From Diadophis punctatus similis (Eukaryota; Chordata; Lepidosauria; Squamata; Dipsadidae), in assembly GCA_023053685.1 (NCBI GenBank), contig JALIGW010000002.1, positions 239,411,177 through 239,475,176 of the forward strand: 64,000 nt of DNA, given 5' to 3'. The notes under the pieces are model-generated. The model was not told where the DNA came from. It was given only the letters and a program-made list of their open reading frames with translations, and made no database searches. Each line of letters starts with the position of its first letter. Position 1 is the first letter of the stretch. Below are positions 53,436 through 64,000 of this stretch, piece by piece. Made by a program: the position numbers and the translations under genes.

Positions 53436-56400
53436 CTGAAAAAGAGCAAGAGTAATATTTACCTGTAAGTTTATTCTTTTATCTAATGATAAATATTTTT
53501 CTCAATTTGACTTTCTGAAATAAGCAAAGGGTAGGATTCATGGCCTCAGTGGTCTCTTCCAAGTTATTTTTTCTGAAAGGCATCTGATTTTCTGATGAAA
53601 CCAGCCTTGTTTCCCATGGAATAGACAAGGGATTGTTGAAGCCATTTTAAAAAAATGCATTTCCATATTTAGTCCTGGAGATTGTTGTGGTTCGTCGACT
53701 GCCAGCTGAGCTGGTAGTCGAGTCAGATGAGTCAGAGGAGATGGAGGGGGTGCCTGGGTTACCATCGGGGCCTGCAGAGCAGGGCCCATTTACTCACGCT
53801 CAGGTAGAGAGACAGCAGTTTTGGGGGGCTGAGCTGAGCAAGGGGGAGGAACAGCTAGGGCCTGTACCAGATGCGCATATGTGCAGAGAAGTGCGGAGAG
53901 GAGAGCAACGCAGGACTGAGGGCCAGCTATCCAGGAAAAGGAGACATTGACAAGCCCCTCCTCCCTGGCTGGGATATAAGGAGGAGGGGTGAGGGTGGTG
54001 TCGTTGTTGGAGACAACAGTTCATGCTCCAGAAAAGTTCCCTCCGGCAGATTCCTTGCCAGGATTTCCTTGCCACTATCCAGGTGTTCAGGACTCTTTGT
54101 GTTGGGATTGAAGTGCTAATTGAGGCTCCCGTGGGGAACTCAGAGACTGCTATGGCTTGTGAATCACCTAAGGATGTGTGACCTGAAGCTTTGTCAGTGA
54201 ATGCCATGAATTCCTGCCTTTCTAAATAAAAAGGTGTTTCTCCTCACGAGTAGGCTGTTGAGTGGGGCTCGTGAAGGCTGGGTCAGAATAGAGATGTAGC
54301 TTTTTTGGTCTGGTCTGTGGTTATCATTTTTGTTAGCTTCCGTTGCTTTTTTTTGCCCCTCTCATTCATCATTGGACAGCAAGAAACTATCACTTCCTTT
54401 GGGCAGTGGTCTCCAACCTTTCTGGCTTTGCAGATTAGTGTGTGTGTGCTGGAAAGTCTAAGTGCTATTGCTATTGTTATTGCTATAACTCTGAACTTGA
54501 GAATTGGCTAATAAACCTGGCATGGCTTCCTGAGTCTCAGACTTGATTTTGACTATTTTCTGCATTGAAACTCTCCAGGCAAGATTTCTTTTTAGGAGGC
54601 TGTTTTGGTTTACCTTCCTTGTCTGCTGTTTATCTACTTAGCTTTAAGTATGTTGCTATTCTCACTGAGCAAATCAAATCTAATATGATTTGATTTCTTA
54701 TTTGTACCCGGACTATCATTAAGTGTTGTACCTTATGATTCGTGACGAATGTATCTTGTCTTTTTTTGTACACTGAGAGCATGTGCACCAAGACAAATTC
54801 CTTGTGTGTCCAATCACACTTGGCCAATAAAGAATTCTATTCTATTCTATTCTATTCTATTCTATTCTGTTCTGTTCTGTTCTGTTCTGTTCTGTTCTGT
54901 TCTGTTCTGTTCTGTTCTGTTCTGTTCTGTTCTATTCTATTCTATTCTATTCTATTCTACTCTACTCTACTCTACTCTACTCTACTCTACTCTACTCTAC
55001 TCTACTCTACTCTACTCTACTCTACTCTACTCTACTCTACTCTACTCTACTCTATTCTACTCTACTCTATTCTATTCTATCAAAGTGTGTGGGTTTGAAC
55101 CTTGAAACAGGACAGATTCATGCCAGATACCTGCACGGAACTAGAGAGAAGGATGGGATTTCTGTTACACGGAAGTAAATTAATCAGAGGGGAATCATTG
55201 CTTAGAATGTCCCAAAGGTGCTTTTTCAAGAGGCAACTGGACTTTCTGGACTTACCAGAAAGTCCAGTTGCCTCTTGAAAAAAGCCCCTATGGGACAACC
55301 ATGACCTGGAAGACTGAGAATCTCCATAGACATTGCTTAGAATGGAATGGCTTTCAAGTGAAGGACCACTTAGCACAGCTTATTTCAGCAGAAATTAAAA
55401 AATGTTCCTCTTTCATTTAGTGGACTATGAACTCACTAGGGGCAAGAAGGCTCATCCCTAATTCATGACTTCTGACATGCCCCACACCTCCTCCCTCACT
55501 TTCAGGCAATAATCCATGTTATTATTCCCTGGAATGTGTTGTTTTGAATGAAAATGGGGTGAATAGAAATTTGAAATATGAAAGGTATGCTGAAGATGAA
55601 AGATAAGAAAGGGCTCTGCTAGTGCTAAGCTGTCATTGCTCTATTATCTTTTAATGTTCTGCTCCCGGTTTATCCTCTAAGGCAGGGCTGTCAAACTCAC
55701 GGCCTGTGGGCCAGATGTGTCACGCATTAGCCACCCCCACACCCAGTTTAGCAAAGGGGAAAAAAATCCTGATACATCATGTGAAGCTGCCGTGATGACG
55801 CAAGTTTGACAGCCCTGCTCTAAGGAATTTCTTATGACGTCCAGAGGGGAAAAATGTCAGAGTAATGAAGATTTAATAGCTGACCAGCTGATGTAAGGCT
55901 GTAAACTGAAATGCTGATGCAATGAAGATGAGTCAGTGTGGATATTGCCGCTTTAAGACTGAGGATGAGTCAGCAGGGTTACTGCCACTTTAAGAAGCTG
56001 TCTATATAAGGGAAGCCATGAGAAGACGTTTCCCTCTCCTTGTGTATCTCTCTCCTCTTCATGTTCTATCTGCATTGTAGTTCTCCGTGTAGAGTTGAAG
56101 ATTGATTGCTTGCCTGGTATGTGCCTACCATGTGTATGTATGTATATAGAAGTCTTGTATATAAACCACTGTTTGTAAGACAAACTTCTGTGTACTGTAT
56201 TTTGCTCCTGGATTATGTCAAAATAGTAGTCAAGCTGTGCACATTCTGACATAAAAAGTATACATGTTAGAAACAGGGGTGGGTTCTAACTTACCTTGCC
56301 ACCAGTTGGCTTACTCCCACACTGCATGGCTTCGCCACATGCGCACATGCGCAGTGCTGAAAAACAAGCAAAAAATAGCAAAAAAGAAAAGAAAAGATAA

Positions 56401-58259
56401 AAACAAGATGGCGGCGCATGCGCAGTGCCGAAAACACAGCTTCTGCGCATGCACAGAAGCAAAAACAAGCAAAAAATTCAAAAAATAAAAATAAATAAAA
56501 AAGATGGCGGCATCCATGGACCAGCACCAACAGAACCGGCTCCGTGACATCAACACCGGTTTACTACCGGTTCTATAGAACCGATGCGAACTGGGAGGAA
56601 CCCACCTCTGGTTAGAAAGATATGAGTTGCTAAAAAGCCTATCAAAATACTCTCATGCAAAATGTTGAGGTATGCGATCTTCTCAGAAGTTTGCCTCTTT
56701 CCTGCCACCCACCTTCCATGGTGGAGATGGTTCCTTCTGCACAGGGAAGACAATCATAGCAGCAGATGGGCTTCCTTTCTTGAGCCACCTTCATGAATCC
56801 GGGACAGCAGCTTTCCACACACCTGGAAGGAGGCAGGGGCTGAGCAGAGGGAGGAAGACCATCCCAAAAATGGTTTATGTTTTAATTTCCAGAAACAGGG
56901 AAAACAGACAGGGGTTGGTGATGCCCAGTGCTTTGCTAAATTTGAACTCTATATAAAGAATTCAATAATCTTGCTTTCATTTTCATCTAACTTTTTGTAC
57001 ACTTCCATTTGTAGTTGAGGTTCTACATTCATATTTTAAATAGCTTAAGGTAAAGTTTAATGCGTTTGTTTTTCCTTTGAGGAAATGAACTCAAACCTAA
57101 CCTGGCTCAAATGTACTTCATAGAAGACTTAGTGAATAGTTTCCTTAAAGAGTTAAGGATATATTTCTCACGGACAGCTTCATATCTAACCAAAGAATTT
57201 ATAGGCTTTCTTAGAGGACTCGACTCGACTCGACTCGACTCGACTCGACTCGAGCTGGAAAGGGACCTTGGAGGTCTTCTAGTCCAGCCCCCTGCTCAAG
57301 CAGGAGAACCTATACAATCTCAGACAAGTGGCTGTCCAGTCTCTTCTTAAAAACCTCCAGTGATGGAGCGCCCACGATTTTTGAAGGCAAACTGTTCCAC
57401 TGGTTAATTGTCCTTGCTGTTAGGAAGTTTCTCCTTAATTCCAGGTTACTTCTCTCTTTGATCAATTTCCAACCATTATTTCTTGTCCTGCCCTCTGGTG
57501 CTTTGGACAATAATAGGCAGAATATTATATTTCCCTAAAGGGAGAAATGGAGAAATGTCCTCTTGGAGACAGAAAGCAGCCCCCACCTTTCTTAATAGCC
57601 CTCAGTAGATGTCAGTACTTAATAGCAATAGCACTTAGACTTATATACCGCTTCATAGTGCTTTACAGCCCTCTCTAAGCGGTTTACAGAGTTCAGCATA
57701 TTGCCCCCAACAATCTGGGTCCTCATTTTACAGACCTCAGAAAGATGGAAGGCTGAGTCAACCTTGAGCCGGTGAGATTTGAACAGCTGAACTGCTGAAC
57801 TAGCAGTAGCCTGCAGTGCTGCATTTAACCACTGCGCCACCTCGCAGTGGTTTGACCCCCTCTTCTTTGTGGCAGCCCCTTAAATACTGGAATACTGCTA
57901 TCGTGTCACCCCTAATTCTTCTTTTCTTTAGACTAGCCAGTCTAATGTTGACATTCAAACCCCCTCTCTCTCTCCCAAGAAAGCAATCCTGTTGGTAAGA
58001 GATTCAGGAAGACTAAAATCAAGATTTTCTCCACCTTGTTCAATTTATTGATCTCTGCCACACCCTTTGGATTGACCATCAGATTGAAATCCAGGGTTCT
58101 TTGTTTTTCTAGGCTGCCAAACACCACTTTTCTAGTTGTCCTGTTCTGAAGCAGCCACATAACAACGTCCAGGTTTGCTGTCAGGTCTCCTTTCTCTTCC
58201 AGATACACTCCATCTATGGATTTATTATAAAACTCAGAGTTTTCAAGGAAAGGATGAAG
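52540..58259 (-). CDS. V2R gene 2, partial (exons 4-6)
   Basis: The 3' half of a second family C vomeronasal receptor: exon 4 58259-58035 (225 bases), exon 5 56839-56713 (127), exon 6 53435-52540 (896). Each length equals its counterpart in gene 1 and the phases match (0, 0, 1). About 30 of 298 exon-6 residues differ from gene 1 (hand count). Exons 1-3 are not found up to the window edge. In gene 1 exon 3 is 1.1 kb upstream of exon 4; here the presumptive intron 3 carries a microsatellite, the ORF1-only L1 and LINE ends, so exon 3 may lie beyond 64000 or be lost. Two oddities: the exon-4 donor reads AAG|GTGGAG, poorer than gene 1's GTGAGG, and exon 5 has CCPGF where gene 1 has CHPGF, adding a cysteine. 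Coding frames are open, so it may be functional. Confidence 0.85.
53683..54290 (+). mobile_element. Solo LTR, TGTTGTGG family, exact 5-base duplication
   Basis: TGTTGTGGTTCG to GGGTCAGAATA with GAGAT on both sides (53678-53682, 54291-54295). Contains GGGATATAAGGAGG (TATA-like) and TAAATAAAAAGG (poly-A signal) in promoter-then-signal order. No viral genes. In V2R gene 2 intron 5. Confidence 0.85.
54296..54639. other. V2R gene 2 intron 5, with truncated MITE and SINE tail
   Basis: 54404-54440 CAGTGGTCTCCAACCTTTC is a hAT end; 54455-54485 is a SINE tail (AAGTGCTATTGCTATTG). The rest is duplicated V2R intron. Confidence 0.45.
54640..55080 (+). repeat. LINE tail seeding a three-phase pentamer array
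   Basis: LINE 3' end TGTTGTACCTTATGATTC ... CACTTGGCCAATAAAG joins to ATTCT units (54837-54868), then GTTCT units (to about 54932), ATTCT again, then CTACT units, then mixed. 245 bases in all. Confidence 0.92.
55196..55344. mobile_element. Inverted (foldback) insertion with 14-base duplication
   Basis: CATTGCTTAGAATG flanks both sides (55196-55209, 55331-55344). Inside, GCAACTGGACTTTCTGG is followed by its complement CCAGAAAGTCCAGTTGC. The remainder, GACAACCATGACCTGGAAGA, belongs to the repeat also seen near 13510. Confidence 0.75.
55345..55682. other. V2R gene 2 intron 5, unique part
   Basis: No gene; parts resemble gene 1 intron 5 (CTTATTTCAGCA; AATGGGGTGAATAGAAATTTG). Confidence 0.4.
55683..55817. 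mobile_element. hAT MITE, CAGGGCTGTCAAACT termini, exact duplication
   Basis: CAGGGCTGTCAAACT and TTTGACAGCCCTG; CTCTAAGG on both sides (55675-55682, 55818-55825). Confidence 0.9.
55826..56266. other. Unclassified, possible LTR-like segment
   Basis: CTGTCTATATAAGGGAAGCC (TATA-like) followed by pyrimidine-rich sequence and GTATATAAACCAC; no ends or duplication found. Confidence 0.3.
56275..56610. mobile_element. hAT MITE, CAGGGGTGGGTTC termini, exact duplication
   Basis: CAGGGGTGGGTTCTAACTTA and GGAACCCACCTCTG; GTTAGAAA on both sides (56267-56274, 56611-56618). AAGATGGCGGC arms appear twice. Confidence 0.92.
56713..56839 (-). CDS. V2R gene 2 exon 5: cysteine-rich linker
   Basis: Acceptor CCTCTGCTCAG ends at 56840; donor GGAAG|GTGGGT. 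Encodes [35 protein letters not shown] and STME, phase 0 to 1. Confidence 0.9.
56840..57217. other. V2R gene 2 intron 4, unique part
   Basis: 57012-57215 closely follows gene 1 40110-40300 (for example CAAATGTACTTCATAGAAGA; GAATAGTTTCCTTAAAGA), showing duplicated intron. Confidence 0.6.
57218..57945 (-). mobile_element. (GACTC)n, CR1 pieces and a reverse SINE
   Basis: GACTC units at 57218-57252 join a reverse CR1 tail (57255-57512; minus frame [18 protein letters not shown]). 57623-57843 is a full reverse tRNA-derived SINE. 57850-57945 is more CR1 (TTGTGGCAGCCCCTTAAATA). Confidence 0.8.
58035..58259 (-). CDS. V2R gene 2 exon 4
   Basis: Acceptor TTTACATTCCAG ends at 58260. Encodes [35 protein letters not shown] and [14 protein letters not shown]; ends NKLNK|GTGGAG by alignment with gene 1. 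The donor is weak. Confidence 0.85.
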
Positions 58260-58743
<484 letters not shown>

Positions 58744-58801
58744 GTCAAACATGTACAAGATAGCAGGTATAGGTATAAACATCAACATAAAGCAAAGTAA
58801 G

Positions 58802-61368
58802 GGACTTCCGGTTTGGAGCGCTTCATCGCAGACATCCCTCGTTGGATGCCTTTCCGATCTTTGTTAAAAGCCGCCAGAACAGCTGTCTGGCGGCTTTAAA
58901 ATCTCTTCCCCGGGCAAAGGGGAGAGATGAGAGCCTGACAGGTGGGTTAGAGCCCCCCCAGCGCCCTAGGAGCCATCTGGTAGGGCGCGAAGGGAGAGCT
59001 CCCCATGCAGCCTGTCTCCAGCTCCGAAGATCAGGAAACCTCTGCTTTTGCAGAGCTAGATGTCGTGACCAGCCGCTGCTTCAAGAATGGGATTTATAAT
59101 TATATTTAAACTACAGAAGCAGACAGAGAGAAACAGGCGTGAGATGGGCAAGTACTGAAACCTCTTTTTTCCTTTTTTTTTTCAACTCCTGGGCTAGCTT
59201 TCACTTCGGCAAAGGAACAAAGGAAACAGAGTAACAATATGGCGATTGAGAAGTGAAAGTGACTTTCGTTTTCCCAGAGGCTTTTTTTTTTCCCCCCTCT
59301 CTCTCTTATGGAAACTTTTAACTTGGAAAAATGGTTTTTTCTCTCTCTGTCTCCTAACTCTGGATTAAAGTTATAATAGAAATATTTCCAATAATAAAAG
59401 ATTAGCTGATTTTTAAACTGGAAAGAACTTTAATCAGGCATCTGGCTTTCTTTCTTTTTTGTACTCTTTTGAAACACCAATGGCTTCAAAGTCTGGAAAG
59501 ATTGTTTTGACTAAAAGAAATGACTATTCATCTGGATATATTTCTAAAATGCAACTTAACACTGAGCTAACACCTCCACAGCTTTTGACACCTGAAAATT
59601 TATTAAATAATTTAAAGATTATGAAACATGAACTTACTTTGGAATTTAACCAGAAAATAAGTGAGATAGACAAAAAGATGCAGGCTGCTTTGAAGAATAT
59701 GAATCAACAACTAAGATTTGATGTGTTAGAGGTTTGCAAAGGCTTAGCAACAAATATTGAAGTTTTGGCAGAACGTATTGAAACAAATAAACAAGCTTTG
59801 GCAACTTCGGTGAATTACATAGATAAAATCCAAAATGATATTGCAAATTTTGAAAAAGAGGTCTTAATGACTCAGTTCAGATCCATGGAAGTTGCTATAA
59901 GGATTAGAGGTTTGAAAGAAGGATTATATGAAAATTTAAAAGGCAGGATGGTTGACATATTGGATCAGGTGTCTGGAATTTCTAAAGCGGAATTGGCTAC
60001 ACAAATCGACAAAATATACAGAATCAACTCGTGGTACGCTAAACAAAAGCATTTACCAAGGGATATTGTCATATATTTTACCACAAGAGCTCTACGGAAC
60101 AGAATTATACAAGCAACGTTTAACAATAATCTTATGGTGAATGGTCAGGAACTAAAGATTTGGAAAGAAATCCCCTCTAAAATGCTTAAAGCCAGAAAAA
60201 GCTATACTTTTTTGATTGATGAATTTAAGAGATTAAATTTACAATATAAATGGGAAGCGCCAGTTGGAGTAGCAGTGAAATTTTCTGGAAAAAGATATCG
60301 GCTCAACACGATAAAAAAAGCTACTGAATTTTATGTCAACGTTCTAAAGGCTGATATATCCAAGATTCCAGAGGAAGGATGTATGAAAATAAAAGAGGAG
60401 GAGGAGGGGAAGCCACCTTTGATGGATCAAAAGGAAATAGATTCAAAAATCCAAAAGGAGTGCCTGAATCAGATAGCTGGGGAAAAGGAGATGGAGGTTT
60501 GGGAGTAGACGGGAGACGACTCGACAAATTTGAATTTATTGAACTATTAAAAGATGAACTATCAAGATACAAAACGATGTGATGTTGAAATATATTGGAT
60601 GGATAGAGACTAATATGATTGTATTTTATCTTTTCCCTATCTAATGATTACTTATGCAATATTTAGTTAAGTTTTATATAATTTTGAGGTTATTTTTAAT
60701 GTTGATAATATTAGATATATATAGTTTGTTGAAGATTTGTTTATTGTTTATTCTTCTTTCATTTTCTTTTTTTGTTTATTGAAGTTAGTGAATTAATTTA
60801 GAATAATATTATCTTATTAATATCATGATGAAATTTAATATTTGATGATCACTTATGTAACATTTAGTTAAGTTTTATCTTAGAGGTTATTTTTAATGTC
60901 AATAATATTAGTTTAAGATTTGTGTATTTTATATTTAGTTATTACTTATGTAACATTTACCTTGTATAAGATAGAGGACTGAAGGGAGGAGGTAGGAGGT
61001 TTGTTTGTTTGTATTGTTAAAGAGTTTTCTCTTTCTTTCTTTCCTTTTTTTTTCTTTTTTCTCTCTTTTTTGTATCTTTACTATTGTAGACAAATGCGAT
61101 ATATTAGCACTGTATAATTTGGAGTTGAAGTTTTTTAAAAATAGTGTTCTTTTTTTCCTTGTTTCTTTCTCTTTTTATTAACAATTTAAATTTATTATTA
61201 TGCCCTGTATTATCTCTGGGAAGTCCGGGGGGGAGGTGGGGAGGGAAGGGGGTGGGTTTGGGGGGGGGGGGAGAAAAAAACAAAAATGTTTGTACTTTAT
61301 ATTTAATATTTTGCTACTACTTATGTAAGTTTGTACTAATAAAACTTTTTTGAATAATAAAAAAAAAA
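58802..61368 (+). mobile_element. ORF1-only L1-like element, young copy, exact 17-base duplication
   Basis: ACATAAAGCAAAGTAAG flanks both sides (58785-58801, 61369-61385). Starts GGACTTCCGGTTTGG; about 680-base leader; open ORF1 at 59480-60508; about 860 bases of AT-rich sequence with a G-rich block (61218-61271), typical of L1 3' UTRs; then AATAATAAAAAAAAAA. No ORF2: there is no room for a reverse transcriptase and no such motif. Total about 2.57 kb. In the presumptive intron 3 of V2R gene 2, antisense. Confidence 0.88.
59480..60508 (+). CDS. L1 ORF1p-like RNA-binding protein, open frame
   Basis: ATG at 59480 (MASKSGKIVLTKRND) is the first methionine in frame. 342 codons. An N-terminal part of about 60 residues, a coiled coil at about 65-130 (LEFNQKISEIDKKMQAALKN; IEVLAERIETNKQAL), an RRM-like part beginning MEVAIRIRGLKEGLYENL, the segment LPRDIVIYFTTRALRNRI, and a C-terminal domain with LQYKWEAPVGVAVKFSGKRY. 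This is the order of L1 ORF1p, a trimeric RNA chaperone that coats LINE RNA. Ends at TAG 60506-60508. A +1 frame continues open to 60582 (LDKFEFIELLKDELSRYKTM), so the C-terminus may have been longer before a small indel. Confidence 0.85.
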   Translation: MASKSGKIVLTKRNDYSSGYISKMQLNTELTPPQLLTPENLLNNLKIMKHELTLEFNQKISEIDKKMQAALKNMNQQLRFDVLEVCKGLATNIEVLAERIETNKQALATSVNYIDKIQNDIANFEKEVLMTQFRSMEVAIRIRGLKEGLYENLKGRMVDILDQVSGISKAELATQIDKIYRINSWYAKQKHLPRDIVIYFTTRALRNRIIQATFNNNLMVNGQELKIWKEIPSKMLKARKSYTFLIDEFKRLNLQYKWEAPVGVAVKFSGKRYRLNTIKKATEFYVNVLKADISKIPEEGCMKIKEEEEGKPPLMDQKEIDSKIQKECLNQIAGEKEMEVWE

Positions 61369-61385
61369 ACATAAAGCAAAGTAAG

Positions 61386-62000
61386 TACATATAAATGAGG
61401 ACAATAGGACAGTAAGACAGGGACGGTAGGCACGATGGTGTGCTTATGCACGCCCCTTACAGACCTCTGAGGAATGGGGTGAGGTCGACAGTAGACAGTC
61501 TAAGGTTAAAGTTTTTGGGGTTTGGGGAAGAAACCACAGAGTCAGGTAGTGCATTCCAGGCATTGACCACTCTGTTGCTGAAGTCGTATTTCCTGCAATT
61601 GAGTTTGGTGCGGTTTACCTTAAGTTTGTAACTATTGTGTGCTCGTGTATTGTTGTGGTTGAAGCTGAAGTAGTCATTAACAGGAAGGATATTGTAGTAA
61701 ATAATTTTATGTACTATGATTAGGTCAGACCGAAGGTGGCATAGTTTTAAGCTATCTAAGCCCAATATTTCAAGTCTGGTGGCATAAAGTATTCTGTTGC
61801 GAGCGGAGGAGTGGAGGACTCTTCTCGTGAAATATTTTTGGATTCTCTCGATTGTATTAATGTCCGAAATGCAGTGCGGGTTCCAGACAGGTGAGCTGTA
61901 TTCGAGAATTGGTCTAGCGAATGTTTTGTATGCTCTACTTAGCTGTGACCTTCCCTATGTGGAAGCTCTGTCACCAGACTTCAAAGCCTGTTCCAGATGT
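61386..62000 (-). mobile_element. L2-like LINE 3' end (reverse)
   Basis: The minus frame 61457-61765 reads LRSDLIIVHKIIYYNILPVN, KYDFSNRVVNAWNALPDSVV and LRLSTVDLTPFLRGL, then stop. Upstream (61770-61990) pieces such as RPILEYSSPVW-type text are broken by frameshifts. Confidence 0.75.
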
Positions 62001-62327
62001 AATCTATGTATTCATGCATTGAACAAAATTGAACACTGGACAAAAAAGCATGGGTTTTTTTTTTTGAGTTTCTTTGTTTTCCCTCTATCTGTCTGTGCCC
62101 AATTCCCAAATCTATTTCATTTACAATAGAGAAGTGTAAGCTTTGTGTGTTTTCTGTGAATGCTCACTGGAGGTTTTTAAGAAGAGCCATTAGTCTGTTT
62201 CCTGGTATCCTTTGAAGTGAATCTAAAAAGTGAAGTAATTCAGAGATGATTCTTGAAGGAAATATTCAAGACCCATTACATAAACAAAGAATCAGAAACC
62301 TTCCTGAAGTCCTGGGAAGGGAGACAG
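62001..62327. other. No feature recognised
   Basis: Unclassified; includes a T run at 62052-62064. Confidence 0.3.
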
Positions 62328-62580
62328 TGGTGGGATTCAATTTTTTTTACTACCGGTTCTGTGGGCGTGGCTTGGTGGGCGTGGCGTGGCTTGGTGGGCG
62401 TGGCTTGGTGGGCATAGCAGGGGAAGGATACTGTAAAATCTCCATTCCCTCCCCACTCCAGGGGAAGGTTACTGCAAAATCCCCATTTCCTCCCCACTCC
62501 AGGGGAAGGTTACTGCAAAATCCCCATTTCCTCCCCACTCCAGGGGAAGGTTACTGCAAAATCCCCATTTCCTCCCGATC
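62328..62580 (+). mobile_element. hAT MITE left part with 45-base tandem repeats
   Basis: CAGTGGTGGGATTCAA, GGCGTGGCTTGGTGGGC repeats, then four units of about 43-46 bases of the type CAGGGGAAGGTTACTGCAAA ... TCCCCACTC. The right end is missing. Confidence 0.75.
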
Positions 62581-62744
62581 AGCTGGGACATGCTGTCATG
62601 TCTTCCCTGAGCCTTCTCTTCATAAGGCTAAAGCTCTACATGAAAACTGTCCTGAAGTTTCAATTCATTCTGAATGCACAGCCTGGGTACTTATGGGCAT
62701 CTCTTGTTATGCCCAGAGAAGACCTCTATTTTGTGACCTTTATT

Positions 62745-63623
62745 AGTCATCATTTATAAAGCCCTATATGGCGTAGGGCAGGTTACTTGTGAGAGTGACT
62801 TCTCCCAACCACATCTGCCCACCCAATACTCTCCCCCATGGAGTACATATTTCAAGTTCTCCCATACTGGCATCTTATGTGTCCCAGGAAGCCCGCCCTG
62901 TTGGTGGCGGGCCCTGTTCTCTGGACCAAGCTGCTGCTGCTTGCACAAAGAAGAGAGGTGAATGCCTGGAACACATTGGACAACCTGGAATGCCTGGAAC
63001 CTAGTGGACAACCATTTAAATATGAGCCAGCAGTGTGCAGCATCTGCCAAAAAAGCCAACACAGTTCTAGGCTGCATTAACAGAGGGATAGAATCAAGAT
63101 CACTTGAAGTGTTAATACCACTTTATAATGCCTTGGTAAGGCCACACTTGGAATACTGCATTCAGTTTTGGTCGCCACGATGTAAAAAGGATGTTGAGAC
63201 TCTAGAAAGAGTGCAGAGAAGAGCAACAAAGATGATTAGGGGACTGGAGGCTGAAACATATGAAGAAGGGTTGCAGGAACTGGGTATATCTAGTTTGATG
63301 AAAAGAAGGACCAGGGGAGACAGGATAGCAGTGTTCTAATATCTCAGGGGTTGCCACAAAGAAGAGGGAGTCAAACTATTCTCCAAAGCACCTGAAGGTA
63401 GAACAAGAAGTAATGGGTGGAAACTAAACAAGGAGAGAAGTAATTTAGAACTAAGGAGAAATTTCCTGACAGTTAGAACAATTAATCCGTGGAACAGCTT
63501 GCCTCCAGAAGTTGTGAATGCTCCAACATTGGAAGTTTTTAAGAAGATGTTGGACAACCATTTGTCTGAAGTAGGGTAAGCAGGGGGTTGGACTAGAAGA
63601 CCTCCAAGGTCCCTTCCAACTCT

Positions 63624-63625
<2 letters not shown>
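62745..63625 (+). mobile_element. LINE piece followed by CR1 3' end
   Basis: 62752-62975 is the L2/CR1-like family of 16862 (ATAAAGCCCTATATGGCGTA). From 62998, CR1: [38 protein letters not shown]; a stop at 63337-63339 interrupts VFQYLRG, and the tail ends CCTTCCAACTCTGTT. Confidence 0.85.

Positions 63626-64000
<375 letters not shown>

Overview
The window looks like chromosomal DNA of an advanced (colubroid-type) snake. The grounds are vomeronasal type-2 receptor (V2R) genes, a KRAB/C2H2 zinc-finger gene, many CR1 LINE 3' ends that run directly into long ATT or ATTCT microsatellites, a GACA/GATA (Bkm-like) block, Sauria-type SINEs and a very dense load of non-autonomous hAT elements. All genes have introns and most of the sequence is interspersed repeat. 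The species call is inference.

Left part (1-31 kb). The end of a C2H2 zinc-finger gene lies at 2-109 (+). A KRAB zinc-finger gene runs on the minus strand: a CpG-rich promoter/first-exon candidate at about 20.4-20.9 kb, a 127-base KRAB-A exon at 17464-17590, and a 15-finger terminal exon at 10102-11432 whose splice phase matches the KRAB exon. A second KRAB-A exon at 28817-28943 has good splice sites but an in-frame stop. The rest is hAT MITEs (many with exact 8-base target duplications), CR1 and other LINE ends, tRNA-derived SINEs, two solo LTRs of one family and microsatellites, often nested.

Right part (31-64 kb). This is a V2R cluster on the minus strand. One gene can be assembled completely as six exons between 48257 and 34475, with compatible splice phases and an open frame (852 residues by arithmetic). 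A second gene, with exons 4, 5 and 6 at 58259-52540, enters from the right; its exons 1-3 are not in the window. Between them lies a relic of a third receptor (about 49918-50200), split by a hAT MITE. The two better copies share intron sequence as well as exons, so the cluster grew by tandem duplication. These family C GPCRs detect ligands, mainly peptides or proteins, in vomeronasal sensory neurons.

Most notable mobile DNA: two insertions (58802-61368 and 43471-46231), each bounded by an exact 17-base target duplication, each starting with the same GACTTCCGG-type 5' end, and each carrying an L1-like ORF1 but no ORF2. One ORF1 is open for 342 codons. They resemble in layout the ORF1-only HAL1 elements of mammals. 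The other unusual signal is a palindromic core (GCGCATGCGC stem flanked by TTTTACCCTCTG-type arms) that recurs inside hAT MITEs with different termini, including one with SPIN-like ends. All coordinates and counts were made by eye.
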